Assembly: GCF_010729305.1 (NCBI RefSeq)
Contig: NZ_AP022574.1
Span: 3,224,001-3,288,000 of the forward strand
Reading direction: 5' to 3'
Length of the DNA stretch: 64,000 nt
Origin: Mycolicibacterium psychrotolerans
Lineage (GTDB): Bacteria; Actinomycetota; Actinomycetes; Mycobacteriales; Mycobacteriaceae
Below are positions 26,551 through 34,990 of this stretch, one piece after another (position 1 is the stretch's first letter; each line of letters starts with the position of its first letter). The notes under the pieces were generated by a model. It searched no databases and was not told where the DNA came from. It saw only the letters and a list, made by a program, of their open reading frames with translations. A program made the translations under genes and the position numbers.

Positions 26551-27693
26551 ATGGCGGGGGATTCACCGGTTCCGGTGGCGAGCACACAACTTGAACGCAT
26601 GTCCGCTGAGACGCGTCGGGCACTGGGGGAGCTAGCAGACCGGCTGCGCGAGTCGCCGCCTGACACAGCGATTCAGGAAACCCAGGATCGACTCATTGAA
26701 ATCCAGGGGCGCATCAATGGTGTCGTCGAAAGCCTGCCTGAGCAGGCGCAGGAGCGCGCTCGTGGTCTCCTCCAAACCGCGCTGGACGCGGAACGGATAG
26801 CCAAGCTTCTGGCTGGCGAGTTTTTGATTAACGTCCATGACGGTGGCCGGTCGGATCACATCCAAGGCACCTTTGGTCAGTTAATTGGGCCCGATGAGCT
26901 GCACTCTCTGGCTAGTCAGAGTGACACGACTTCCGCATACATCAGCACAAAATCCTCGGACTCTGCTGTGCTGACGCACCTCGACGGTTATGGCAAGTTC
27001 CTGAATGACTGGTGGCTCGTCGCCGTCATGCCGGTGGCCGAACTCCTCAGCAGGGCTACAACAAGCACAACCCAGATCTCGATCGGCGTCAGGGAAACCC
27101 CAGTAGTCCGAGAGGCCATCACGGAAAGCGAGAGGCTTCGTCAACAGCGTCTTAGTAGTGATCTTGAGGAGACGTTGAACAGCGCGAAGACTGCGACGAC
27201 CAATGTTGGCGAGAGCGAGCTGACAAAAGCGTTCTCCGACGTGCAGAGCGAGGCCGAATGGGCGGTGCGTCGGTGGACGCTCAGCGTCTTCGTCTTCGTC
27301 TTAATCGGCGTGCTGACGCCGTTCATCGCCATCAACGTTGACATCGAGGCCCTGAAGCAACTGACCGAATTGTCGGGCCTCTTGATCAAAGTGTCGTCTA
27401 GCCTGCCGTTCTTCGGCTTGGCCGCGTACAGCGGTCACATCGCCGCCCAGCATCGTGAGACCTCCCGGCACTTGACCATTTTGAACGCCCAGATCAAGTC
27501 GGTACGCGCGTATAGCAATGAACTGCCGGATTCCAATCGGTTGGAATTGATGACGGCACTTGGGCACCGGGCGTTTGCCGATCCCGGCTTCGTGTCAAAG
27601 GACAAGGGGAACGTCACCCTGGTGCCGGACGGCGCGACAGATTTCCTGAAGCAGTTGCGGGGACTCATCGCAGACACGAAGAAGCCGGAGTAA
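26551..27693 (+). CDS. Unknown membrane protein with two transmembrane helices (380 aa)
   Basis: The N-terminal 150 residues are helical and charged (LADRLRESPPDTAIQETQDRLIEIQ). Two membrane segments lie in the C-terminal half (SVFVFVLIGVLTPFIAIN at about 255-272 and LIKVSSSLPFFGLAAYSGHIA at about 285-305), followed by a soluble tail. AAGG precedes the ATG at 26551; the open frame extends upstream through the resolvase remnant by chance. No family recognised. The layout of a soluble sensor-like domain with two helices is shared with many phage-defence effectors, but that is only a suggestion. Confidence 0.7.
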   Translation: MAGDSPVPVASTQLERMSAETRRALGELADRLRESPPDTAIQETQDRLIEIQGRINGVVESLPEQAQERARGLLQTALDAERIAKLLAGEFLINVHDGGRSDHIQGTFGQLIGPDELHSLASQSDTTSAYISTKSSDSAVLTHLDGYGKFLNDWWLVAVMPVAELLSRATTSTTQISIGVRETPVVREAITESERLRQQRLSSDLEETLNSAKTATTNVGESELTKAFSDVQSEAEWAVRRWTLSVFVFVLIGVLTPFIAINVDIEALKQLTELSGLLIKVSSSLPFFGLAAYSGHIAAQHRETSRHLTILNAQIKSVRAYSNELPDSNRLELMTALGHRAFADPGFVSKDKGNVTLVPDGATDFLKQLRGLIADTKKPE

Positions 27694-27781
27694 TCACAAC
27701 CGCCCGGCGTGTGCTGGGCAGCTTCGTACCTAGTTCCTTGCGTACCCAGTTCGTCAGCCCCGCCATCTAGACTCACGCTTC

Positions 27782-28957
27782 ATGGGGAGATACAGGGGTG
27801 GCAGCAAGTCCTGGGAGCAAGCGGACGCCGCCGGTCGTACGCTGGATAGCCGGCAATTCCCTGAGTTGAGCGCGGTTTTCTATACGGCCGACCCGTCGGA
27901 GTTCATCAAGATGAGGGTGAAGATGCTCTCGCTGATGGGGAGCCCAGATGTGTTCCTAGCCCCGGCATTCGCGATTGACCGTCGAATCGGGTCGATGGCG
28001 TTCGGTGGAAGTGAAGTGCCTTCGCATGAGGAGCGCCAGCGGTATCTGAGGACGGAGGCAGTGACGGTCGTCCACCACGCCTCCGAAGCGCTGCTGCGAC
28101 TATTCTTCGCTCACGTTGACCACCCTGAGTGCCCTTGGTTGAGTATGTCATCATCGCTTAGCCCTCGTGAGTTCAAAGAGCAGGTCGAGGAAGCCTTGAA
28201 CCTTGGATTCAAGCAGCCCGACATCGCGCAAGTGTTTCTCGGCGGCTCGGACCCGGACGACGCGGGTATCGAAATGACGGCTGAGGACTTCACAACAACC
28301 GTCGAGTCTCTCGAAATGTTGCTAGTCGACTGTGCCTGGCGTTTCACCGGCGACGCATTCCTATATAACGCCGTCAAGCACGGACTGTCGGCCATCGATC
28401 TTGATGACGAGGAAGCCAAGATGGAGTGGGAGGGCCACGATGGTCAGCGCCTGCGGATGCACAAAGGTCCTCTCCATGTCTACTTGCATCGGAAACTTAG
28501 CCCCAACGCGAAGGTGAGCGATGGGCAGTGGTTCCTCGGTCTTGATGACCCAAATCCCCAGCGCGACATGATGATAACCTCGCTGATCACGTACGCGATT
28601 GACTCGCTTTGGGCGGTTGCTCGCCGCCAGTACTTGGGCACACCGGGCTCAGTCTGGTTCATCGGAAAAGGTTCGATCGAACTTGCCTTATATGCTCCCA
28701 TTGAAGCTGCCGCGAATCTTGTTCGCCGAGTCGCTCACGAACTCGTCAAGGTGAGACCGGACGGTGACGTGGACGGGACCAACCATCATATTTCGATTCA
28801 CCACATACCCGACGATTGGAACTTGGAGGAGCCGGAGCACCAGCCCGCGATGAGACCCATCGACCTTCCGCTACGCGAGCGTGATCGGCATACTCCGACC
28901 GCTAGTCCTCTTGCGTACTTACCAATTGTGCCGAGGGGTTTCGCGCAGGGAAGCTGA
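27782..28957 (+). CDS. Unknown cytoplasmic protein (391 aa)
   Basis: A 391-residue protein without signal peptide or membrane helices. The block AFLYNAVKHGLSAI at about residues 195-210 resembles the N-x-x-K-H motif of HEPN-like or uncharacterised environmental proteins, and the C-terminal end is Pro/Arg rich. Base composition is less GC-rich than the flanking chromosome. It follows the two-helix membrane protein by 88 bases in the same direction, so they may form a pair. I do not recognise a family. Confidence 0.7.
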   Translation: MGRYRGGSKSWEQADAAGRTLDSRQFPELSAVFYTADPSEFIKMRVKMLSLMGSPDVFLAPAFAIDRRIGSMAFGGSEVPSHEERQRYLRTEAVTVVHHASEALLRLFFAHVDHPECPWLSMSSSLSPREFKEQVEEALNLGFKQPDIAQVFLGGSDPDDAGIEMTAEDFTTTVESLEMLLVDCAWRFTGDAFLYNAVKHGLSAIDLDDEEAKMEWEGHDGQRLRMHKGPLHVYLHRKLSPNAKVSDGQWFLGLDDPNPQRDMMITSLITYAIDSLWAVARRQYLGTPGSVWFIGKGSIELALYAPIEAAANLVRRVAHELVKVRPDGDVDGTNHHISIHHIPDDWNLEEPEHQPAMRPIDLPLRERDRHTPTASPLAYLPIVPRGFAQGS

Positions 28958-29033
28958 TTAACGAGCGCGACGCTTGCCCATTAAGGCACATGCAGTACAT
29001 CACGACCCTCGCGTGACGGGTACCACGCTCTTA

Positions 29034-29420
29034 TCATGGGTGAGCGCCATTCGATTGCGTCGGCTGTTGTACGGCTTCGGCGTTGGGACGCGGAGGGCCA
29101 TACCCCTGTGGTCGCCAGCTCGCACTCGGGCGGTGCGTATGTCCCGTCCACTGGAACCCGTCGAACCATCGGTATTGCTCATGATCCCAGGGATCGATGA
29201 ACCAACCAGCGTTGGCCGCTCGTGCACCTTCCCTGACGTTGGCGTAATCCAGTGCGGCGATCTGTTGGCGCTCCAGCTCCATCATTCTCGCGTTCTGAGC
29301 CGCCTGTATCCGGGCAGCGTTCCGGGTCTGTCTGGTATATCGAGCGGTGCGTTCCTGATCACTGCGAAAATCCACAATCCCCAGCGTCGAGATGCTCGCC
29401 GCCTTCCTCATGATTCCCAT
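29034..29420 (-). CDS. DUF2510 domain protein (128 aa)
   Basis: The second half carries a DUF2510 module (AGWFIDPWDHEQYRWFDGFQWTGHTH), the short Trp-rich repeat typical of actinobacterial proteins of unknown function. The N-terminal half is a charged helix (RTARYTRQTRNAARIQAAQNARMMELERQQI). The C-terminus is Pro-rich. No signal peptide. The module often sits next to membrane segments, but none is seen here. Confidence 0.72.
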   Translation of the reverse strand: MGIMRKAASISTLGIVDFRSDQERTARYTRQTRNAARIQAAQNARMMELERQQIAALDYANVREGARAANAGWFIDPWDHEQYRWFDGFQWTGHTHRPSASWRPQGYGPPRPNAEAVQQPTQSNGAHP

Positions 29421-30130
29421 GCTTTTCGCCTCCCGCCGCTCGCTCTGCCCGGGCTCCTAGACAACATTCAACAAGCGGTATTCGTCGATTCCTAGTGTCT
29501 TCTATCGTTAGCTCAGAGGGCCTTTTGACCCATTGCAATGCAGTCGCCTCCCGCTGGTCGGCGCGCTCCGCGAGCAGTTGGTGGCCTCCGAGCCCGTGGG
29601 CTGGCTGGTCCGGCCGCCGCCAGCGCGGGCTCCGCAGACACAAGTCCCCGGAGAAGCTGTCGCGCGCCCGGCTGAAGGTGCTGGGACTGCTGCAGGCTGA
29701 ACACTCAGGCCTGGCAACATCCAGCCCCCTCCTCGGTGTGGACCCGAGCAGTCCGACGAAGCGTTCGGCAATGTTTGGAGTGCCGCTGGCACAGGTTGCC
29801 AGCCATCGCGACCGAAGTCATATGGGCGATCCCGAAAGTCAGTTAGTGCAGGGTGATTCGGCTCCCTGCAACGGTGGTCACGACTCTTCAGCGCACTTTT
29901 TGAGCGACCGAACCGGGTTCGCAGCACGGTTCGCATCGGCTACGGCTCCTCGAATCCACAGGCCATCGTGAGAATCGGCATCGGGGCCAGTTGAAGCCTG
30001 CCTCCATGATCCTCCGGAGGGCCGCCCAACACCCTCTGCATCGTCTTGAGGGCGAGGGATGTGAACACTCTCGGGCTTCGATCCAGGTCGGCCGGCCTTC
30101 GGCGATGGAACGGACAGCGAGGTCGGCGTG
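29421..30130. other. No supported gene
   Basis: Several overlapping open frames exist here but none has a signal peptide, motif, ribosome site or consistent codon use. Local GC rises at 29540-29700, where a frame reading RRQRGLRRHKSPEKLSRARLKVL hints at a decayed coding sequence. I cannot assign it. Confidence 0.4.
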
Positions 30131-30676
30131 CTAGCCAATCTCTACGGGTCGCCCCAGATCCCGTGACAAGACCCGCGACGCTTCCTGCATCGACGCGTTG
30201 CCCGATTGCAGGAACTTGAGTGCATGCTGCATCTCTTCGGGACTGATATCGTTCGTGCCCTCTACGCAGAAGTGCATCGACACATCGTAATCAGACAGTG
30301 CCGCTTGCAACTTCGTGGCGAAGGGCGGATCAGGCGGCGGCATATGTCCCTGCAAACCAGCAACGCCGTCGTGATACTGCGAGCAAGCCGCATACATTGC
30401 GGGAATGTCTTCAGCCTCTCCTGCCGTCGAAATGGCACCAGCTGCCGTCTCAATCGCATTGACATGGTCGCCCACCTGGGTCCACCAGGTCACGAGCGCC
30501 TCGTTCATCGGCGTTGTAGGTGGCGTAACGGTTTTGATTACTGTGGATGGTGCAGCAGTCACGGTCGACGGTGAACCAGTCACCGTCTTCGTACTAGTGG
30601 TGCCTGTTTCGACCCCCGAACTGCACGCTGATAATGCAAGCGCAACCGCAACAATGAGTATTCGTGGTGACAACAC
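30131..30676 (-). CDS. Lipoprotein with Thr/Val-rich linker (181 aa)
   Basis: The GTG at 30676 follows GGGAGG by five bases and gives a lipoprotein signal peptide ending in LALSAC. A low-complexity linker of Thr, Val, Ser and Pro follows, then a helical domain of about 120 residues with three cysteines (YAACSQYHD, MHFCVEG). No family named. It resembles the other lipoprotein of this element at 33371 in having a TVTV-type linker. Confidence 0.72.
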   Translation of the reverse strand: MLSPRILIVAVALALSACSSGVETGTTSTKTVTGSPSTVTAAPSTVIKTVTPPTTPMNEALVTWWTQVGDHVNAIETAAGAISTAGEAEDIPAMYAACSQYHDGVAGLQGHMPPPDPPFATKLQAALSDYDVSMHFCVEGTNDISPEEMQHALKFLQSGNASMQEASRVLSRDLGRPVEIG

Positions 30677-30704
30677 TGCCACCTCCCTTCCTTGCCCGTG
30701 TGCC

Positions 30705-31073
30705 CTATGCGATGTGCCCCGGCTCATCCGGCAGCACTGTGTTCGGTGTCAGCATGTAACTCTCGTACTTGTTGAACTCCGGCACCCATTCCGGCGGGTA
30801 GTAGGTGCATTCATACGAGGAGCAGTAGCTGTGCCCTGGAGCGAGATAGGCCGGCGCGTAGAACTGCCGTTGACGGAACCAGGATCCGTCGGGCCGGACC
30901 TCGCTATCGCAGATCGTGCGGGTCGTAGCCTTTAGCCCGAACATCATCCAGAGCTGCTGGACGCAACCCGGTTGAATCGGTGCAGCTAGCGCTGGGGTTG
31001 CGACTGCGGACAGCCCACAGAAGGCCAACGGCATTACCAACGACATCTTGAGTGGGTGCATTGTCGTTGTCAT
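30705..31073 (-). CDS. Small secreted protein of a mycobacterial Cys-rich family (122 aa)
   Basis: A signal peptide (MPLAFCGLSAVATPALA|API) is followed by a mature domain with the blocks CVQQLWMMFGLKATTRTICDSEVRPDGSWFRQR and YCSSYECTYYPPEWVPEF. I recall this pattern (MMFGL..TTR.ICD..IRPDGSW) from several short mycobacterial secreted proteins of unknown function. It lies 28 bases before the lipoprotein gene and probably shares its transcript. Confidence 0.72.
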   Translation of the reverse strand: MTTTMHPLKMSLVMPLAFCGLSAVATPALAAPIQPGCVQQLWMMFGLKATTRTICDSEVRPDGSWFRQRQFYAPAYLAPGHSYCSSYECTYYPPEWVPEFNKYESYMLTPNTVLPDEPGHIA

Positions 31074-31556
31074 GGTGCCTCCACCAGAAGCGTTGTCTAC
31101 GACGCTCCTCTGAGTCGCCGAGAACTCGGTAGAGCACTCGGACTCTTATCGCAAGGCCCGAAGGCTTTCGCAGTGCTAGGGCTACGCGGAGGGAATGCGG
31201 CCGCGACGGGAAGTGTCCGGCGCAGCGGCGGGCAGAAGGCTTAGGGATACCCCCGTCGGGCACATCAAACGCCCCATCGCTGCTAGTCAGGGGCGTTCGC
31301 TAGCAAACCCTGGCCGACGCATATGCCCTGCCAGCGGGTGGGGGGAGACCCCTAGCTACCGGGCCAGTTGGCGCGGTAGACATAGCGTCTCCCGGTTCGC
31401 GTATCGAGCTGGCTTCGCCCAGAACCACTGAGCATTTCGGCTTAAGCAGTGGTCGGCTCTTCCTCACCTGGGTCCATGACTTCAAAGTGTGCACCGCAGT
31501 GCGCACGTTGTCCTCCGACAATTGGCACCGGATAGGTGAATTGACCCAGGAGGAAA
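31074..31556. other. No supported gene
   Basis: No open frame here shows coding signals. The promoter for the exported-protein pair at 31073-30131 is expected close to its right edge. No tRNA-like fold was found. Confidence 0.4.
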
Positions 31557-31575
31557 CCCCGGGCTTCACCCGGGG
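31557..31575 (-). terminator. Hairpin downstream of the gene at 31604
   Basis: A perfect 7-bp stem (CCCCGGG / CCCGGGG) with a 5-base loop lies 28 bases past the stop of the minus-strand gene. Three T residues follow on the minus strand. This fits a GC-rich actinobacterial terminator. Confidence 0.55.
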
Positions 31576-31603
31576 CTTCCGCCTAGCGCCGACTTAACGA
31601 GGA

Positions 31604-31909
31604 TCAGGGGAGATTGCCCTGGCGGTTCCCCGCGACTGCCGAGTTGTTTAGGCCAGTCTGGTAACCGTCGGCACCACCGGCCTGGTTGAGGCCAGGACCG
31701 GTGAAAGCGCCGAACGCTCCGGAACCGGCACCGGAGCCGTTCTGCGCACCCACCTCGACAGCCTGCTGCCGTCCGGGGTTGGCGTCATAGCAGGCAGCGC
31801 CGGTACAACCGTTAGGTCCTGCCCAGGCCGTGGCTGCCAGGGCGATGCCAGGCACCGCCAGGGCACCGGCCACCGCAAAGCCTGCGATCGTCTTCTTTGT
31901 GAATGTCAT
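31604..31909 (-). CDS. Small Gly/Ala/Asn-rich secreted protein (101 aa)
   Basis: A signal peptide (IAGFAVAGALAVPGIALAATAWA|GPN) is followed by a short Cys pair (GCTGAACYD) and a low-complexity Gly/Ala/Asn-rich tail. Signal peptide and composition resemble mycobacterial cell-wall-associated small proteins. It has a hairpin terminator downstream. Function unknown. Confidence 0.65.
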   Translation of the reverse strand: MTFTKKTIAGFAVAGALAVPGIALAATAWAGPNGCTGAACYDANPGRQQAVEVGAQNGSGAGSGAFGAFTGPGLNQAGGADGYQTGLNNSAVAGNRQGNLP

Positions 31910-32342
31910 AACTTCTGTCCCCCACTGTTGGATGTGGTGTGATTGCTGACAGAGCCGAAGCTATTCCAAACCGACGGTCGGCCATAGTGCCGAAGGTCCC
32001 AACTTACGGATCTCGAACTTTCGGACGTTACTGCCTTCGTTCGACAAGTGCGCTTCATGCCTCCGCTTCGTCGGCAAAATCTTGTCCTGAGGTGCACGTC
32101 CTCGGCAAGCACACCACAATTTGCTGCATCGTCAAAAGCGCACGTAGTTCACTCGTTAGAGCGGCCAAGACGGACCATGCTCTGAAACCCCATTCCACAT
32201 GCTGGCTCCAGCCGGGGGTCGTCCACAGCGCAGTGCCATCGGTGAGCTTGCCGGTCGGCCCATATTGGGATTTCCGGCCCAGCATGTCCTGAGCACACGA
32301 TGTCTACCGGCGGTAGACAGCCAGATCTGGCGGAAAGGCTTG
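31910..32342. other. No confident gene; weak minus-strand frame at 32055-32285
   Basis: A 76-codon minus-strand frame (32055-32285) has a protein-like start (GRKSQYGPTGKLTDGTALWTT) but no ribosome site or partner and may be a fragment. Otherwise nothing is seen. Confidence 0.3.
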
Positions 32343-32378
32343 CAAGGTCATAAACCCAAAGGCGGGTTTATGACCTTG
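32343..32378. repeat. Perfect 15-bp inverted repeat
   Basis: CAAGGTCATAAACCC and its exact complement flank the 6-base loop AAAGGC. It is 47 bases upstream of the gene at 32426. The low-GC stem without a following T run suggests a protein-binding site or a transcript boundary rather than a simple terminator. Confidence 0.6.
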
Positions 32379-32425
32379 ACGCCGCGCGCTGGCCCCCAAC
32401 CCTCACCAAGAGGATCATCATCACC

Positions 32426-32779
32426 ATGAACCCCACCGCGGGCCGGCAACTCCGACGCGATCTCGACGCGGTCCTGGCCGCTGCCGTGAAGCAGCGCGGC
32501 CCCCTGGTCTTCGACGAGGTGGAGGAGATCGCGATCGCCGAGGCGATGATCGCCGCCGACCGCGCCGAGCAGCTGCGCGCCGCGTTCGACGATGAACTGG
32601 CCGGTGAGGCCCGCTCCTCGGCGCTGACCCGGCTGAGCGCCGAGGCACGCCAATGCTCGGTGCTGGCGGTGACGCTGGCCCGCTCGGTAACCAAAGAGCT
32701 GCTCGCGCAACCGAAGTCGGAGATGCACCAGCGGGCGGTGCGGGCCCGGTGGGACAACCGCGGCGCGAGGCACGGGTGA
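32426..32779 (+). CDS. Phage-type hypothetical protein (117 aa)
   Basis: A helical protein ending EMHQRAVRARWDNRGARHG, a tail I recall in small proteins of actinobacterial phages. AGAGGA lies 12 bases before the ATG. GC content rises to the level of phage genes, in contrast to the cargo zone before it. Coupled to the next gene by a GTGA overlap. It could be a small DNA-packaging or regulatory protein; not established. Confidence 0.6.
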   Translation: MNPTAGRQLRRDLDAVLAAAVKQRGPLVFDEVEEIAIAEAMIAADRAEQLRAAFDDELAGEARSSALTRLSAEARQCSVLAVTLARSVTKELLAQPKSEMHQRAVRARWDNRGARHG

Positions 32780-33228
32780 CCCGCCGCCCCAGCGCCGACC
32801 AGGACGTGGGCCAGCTCTACGGATGGCTGGTCGACCGCGAGCAGCGCGCCTCCTGGTCGCCAGGCCACACCCTGGCGTGGTGCCCCGAGTCGGCGTCCTA
32901 CACCGGCACCGCCGAGCGCCAGGCGGCGCTGGAGGCTGGGTTGCCGGTCGACCTCCCGGTGAGCGCGCTGCCGGGGTGGGCCCGCGTCGGTGAAGCACCG
33001 CGGTGGTGGCGGCGGGCCACCGTGTATCCCGACGGCACCGTGACGTTCCGCGACGACGAGCTGGCGTGGATAGTGGAGAACGGATGTAAACCGGCGGATG
33101 TGGCACAGATCACACCGCAACGGCCTCATCCGCCACGCCGTATGAGCTGCGATAACGCGGCGACTCGCGTGCTATCCCTTCCAAGTTGCGGCAAATGCCA
33201 TGAAGATGATTTCCAAGGTTCGAGGTAG
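32776..33228 (+). CDS. Phage-type hypothetical protein (150 aa)
   Basis: The GTG at 32776 overlaps the previous stop. The first 115 residues look coding, with many Trp (LYGWLVDREQRASWSPGHTLAWCPE). The last 35 residues (PHPPRRMSCDNAATRV...) have different composition, so the original stop may have been lost. A strong terminator follows at 33249. Function unknown. Confidence 0.6.
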   Translation: MTRRPSADQDVGQLYGWLVDREQRASWSPGHTLAWCPESASYTGTAERQAALEAGLPVDLPVSALPGWARVGEAPRWWRRATVYPDGTVTFRDDELAWIVENGCKPADVAQITPQRPHPPRRMSCDNAATRVLSLPSCGKCHEDDFQGSR

Positions 33229-33248
33229 CGCCGCACTGACTCAAAGGT

Positions 33249-33274
33249 GCGGCCCCCGCTGCAACGGGGGCCGC
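33249..33274. terminator. Bidirectional GC-rich terminator
   Basis: A perfect 10-bp stem (GCGGCCCCCG / CGGGGGCCGC) with loop CTGCAA lies between two convergent genes (ending 33228 on plus and 33371 on minus). Confidence 0.7.
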
Positions 33275-33370
33275 CTCGAACTCCACCTGACCGCGAGACA
33301 CCTCATGGAAATGACGACCCCGAGCGGGAATGAAGCGGCTTGCGACAGGCAGGAAGGGTCATTCATCGGT

Positions 33371-33943
33371 CTATACATGCGCCGTCACGTTGATGATATT
33401 CACTCGGAATAACGGGACCGTCGTCTTGCCGCCGATCTGGGTGTCATAGGTAAAGGAACCCACGACCTCGACGTACATCGTCACCTGGTCGCCCGCCACA
33501 ATGTTGGCGATGATCGACGGGTCGTTCGCTGTGATCACCGCGTTCGTCTTGTAGGCCTCCTCAGCATGTGGCTTGCCCATGACGATGGCGCGGAAGGCAT
33601 CCGGGCCCATCGCGGCGTCGGCCTGCGTGACAGAGCCGTAGATGATGATCTTGTGGCCTCTGGCGGAGTCTGGATCTTTCGTCACCAGGATGGCGAAGTC
33701 GCGTGCCGAGAGGGGCTGATACATCGTCGGGTCCAGATCGGTGACCGTCGGCGTGTGAGCGGTACTAGCTGGCGACTGCTGCGGCGCGGAGACAGTGACC
33801 GTCGGCGTGTGAGCGGTGCTGGTCTGCGAGTGCTCCGGAACTGTGACCGTGACCGTTTCGGTGCGGGCCGTATCTGTCGTCCCCCCACACCCAGCGGCCA
33901 GGAGAGCGGCCAGGAGAGTGGCGAACTGGGGCTTAAAAGGCAT
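33371..33943 (-). CDS. Lipoprotein with internal TAHTPTV repeats (190 aa)
   Basis: The signal peptide ends in the lipobox LLAAGC (Cys at about residue 19). A Thr/Val/Ser linker contains two copies of STAHTPTVT, encoded by a 23-bp direct repeat at 33741-33763 and 33795-33817. The C-terminal domain of about 110 residues is beta-rich (KIIIYGSVTQADAAMG; TMYVEVVGSFTYDTQIGGKTTVP). It should be anchored on the outer face of the membrane. Function unknown. Confidence 0.75.
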   Translation of the reverse strand: MPFKPQFATLLAALLAAGCGGTTDTARTETVTVTVPEHSQTSTAHTPTVTVSAPQQSPASTAHTPTVTDLDPTMYQPLSARDFAILVTKDPDSARGHKIIIYGSVTQADAAMGPDAFRAIVMGKPHAEEAYKTNAVITANDPSIIANIVAGDQVTMYVEVVGSFTYDTQIGGKTTVPLFRVNIINVTAHV

Positions 33944-34115
33944 CGTGTGTCCCCCCAGACATTTTCCTTGGTCGCAAAGCTTGATGAGACGCGTCAGGGT
34001 GCCTCACCGGATAGAGCCATAGGTCCCACCTAGAGTCCCCTCGCACAGTTTTGCCCGACCGGTCGAGCGTGTCGACTCGAGGAGAGACAGAAAAGGCCCC
34101 TACGGTTGAGGGTTG

Positions 34116-34610
34116 ATGAAACTGCCGTCTGCCCGCTCTGCGTCCTGCCATTTCGATAGTGAGCACGGGGAGCCGGTCGTCCCAGAAGAACCTGGGGTCA
34201 TTCATGCCTTTCTACTCGATCTGGACGCACTGACCCGAACCCAGCAGTGGGTGTTGAACCGGAATGACGTCGCATTTCTCGACAAGCCGGAGGAGTCCGC
34301 GTGCGGCACTCGTGTGTCGCTCGTGTATCCGATGCCCTTCAACACCGACGACCCCGATGTGTGTCCGAGTTGCACGACGATGGCCACCTTCTGGCATACC
34401 GACCGCGAAGAGTTCCAGGTGCGCGTGCGGTTACGCCACAACCGCAGGGTCGCCCGCGAGGCTGAACGGGCGGCTAAGGCTGAGAAAAGCACCGACCTAC
34501 TGAAGCGATCGCTGAAAGCAGGGGGACTCCTCCCCGGCGACGACGAGAGTCCCGATACCTCGGTGCATCGGGCTCAATCGCCGCGACCCGACGGGTTCCA
34601 TCAGAGATAG
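34116..34610 (+). CDS. Unknown protein (164 aa)
   Basis: No signal peptide. It contains a CPSC pair (DPDVCPSCTTMATFWHTDREEFQVRVRLRHNRR) followed by a long basic helix with KAEKSTDLLKRSLKAGG. Cys/His content hints at metal binding. GAGG lies near the ATG. It is near the right end of the element. Not recognised. Confidence 0.6.
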   Translation: MKLPSARSASCHFDSEHGEPVVPEEPGVIHAFLLDLDALTRTQQWVLNRNDVAFLDKPEESACGTRVSLVYPMPFNTDDPDVCPSCTTMATFWHTDREEFQVRVRLRHNRRVAREAERAAKAEKSTDLLKRSLKAGGLLPGDDESPDTSVHRAQSPRPDGFHQR

Positions 34611-34612
34611 GG

Positions 34613-34798
34613 ATGACCAAATGCATTCTGCTGATCGTCTATGTCTCGGCTCTGCTCGCTGAAGCTATCGGTAACTGGTTCGCCTCGAAAGACGTATTCC
34701 GGATGGTGAAGGTGCGCCCAGGTCTCCTCGAACCTCAACAGCCTGAGGATGGAAGATCGCTCGCGGTCCGGTCGCCATCGGAGTGGGTGCCGCCCTAG
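34613..34798 (+). CDS. Small protein with one N-terminal membrane helix (61 aa)
   Basis: The first 20 residues (CILLIVYVSALLAEAIGNWF) are hydrophobic; the rest is polar. It follows the previous gene by 2 bases, so it is probably co-translated. Function unknown and the frame could be spurious. Confidence 0.45.
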   Translation: MTKCILLIVYVSALLAEAIGNWFASKDVFRMVKVRPGLLEPQQPEDGRSLAVRSPSEWVPP

Positions 34799-34964
34799 GT
34801 GCGGCGGGGAACATAATGTCGATGTTCATCGGCTAAACAGCGACACACGGAATGGCGCACAGAAGGCACAGCCCTTTGTGGGCATCGTTGGAACAGCTCC
34901 TGGCCTGTATCGCAGCGTTTCACCCCACGGAATGCAGTTGACGACATCGGTTATAGGGGTTTTG

Positions 34965-34990
34965 TCGCACGACCACCGTGATCATCCGCA
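34965..34990 (+). other. attR of the serine-integrase element
   Basis: Element sequence with the palindrome arm ACGACC at 34969-34974 meets the returning 13E12 coding frame. The crossover GT is at 34978-34979 and matches the GT of attL. Confidence 0.75.

Larger units (their letters stand above)
18612..34979 (+). mobile_element. Serine-integrase element inserted in a 13E12 gene (16.4 kb)
   Basis: The two halves of the 13E12 gene join in frame if the DNA between the GT at 18612-18613 and the GT at 34978-34979 is removed. The joined attB reads GTGGCGGTGATCATC. Circularised, the element ends form ACGACC-N8-GGTCGT, an inverted repeat whose exact centre is the same GT, as expected of a serine-integrase attP. 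Gene order is integrase, small protein, primase-helicase, small zinc/WhiB/HTH proteins, coiled-coil protein, then a cargo zone of exported and unknown proteins. The target and integrase type match the phiRv1 prophage of M. tuberculosis, but no capsid or protease gene is present. Confidence 0.88.

Noticed and set aside
29495..29971. Plus-strand 158-codon frame and overlapping minus-strand frame 29508-29936
   Set aside because: Neither shows a start signal, motif or consistent codon use; at most a fragment of a former gene.
31270..31440. Possible tRNA-like or structured RNA
   Set aside because: Several short stems can be drawn but no cloverleaf, T-loop or anticodon arm fits.
18612..34979. Complete prophage
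   Set aside because: No capsid, terminase, portal, tail or lysis gene is seen in 16.4 kb; only integration, replication and small control genes plus cargo.
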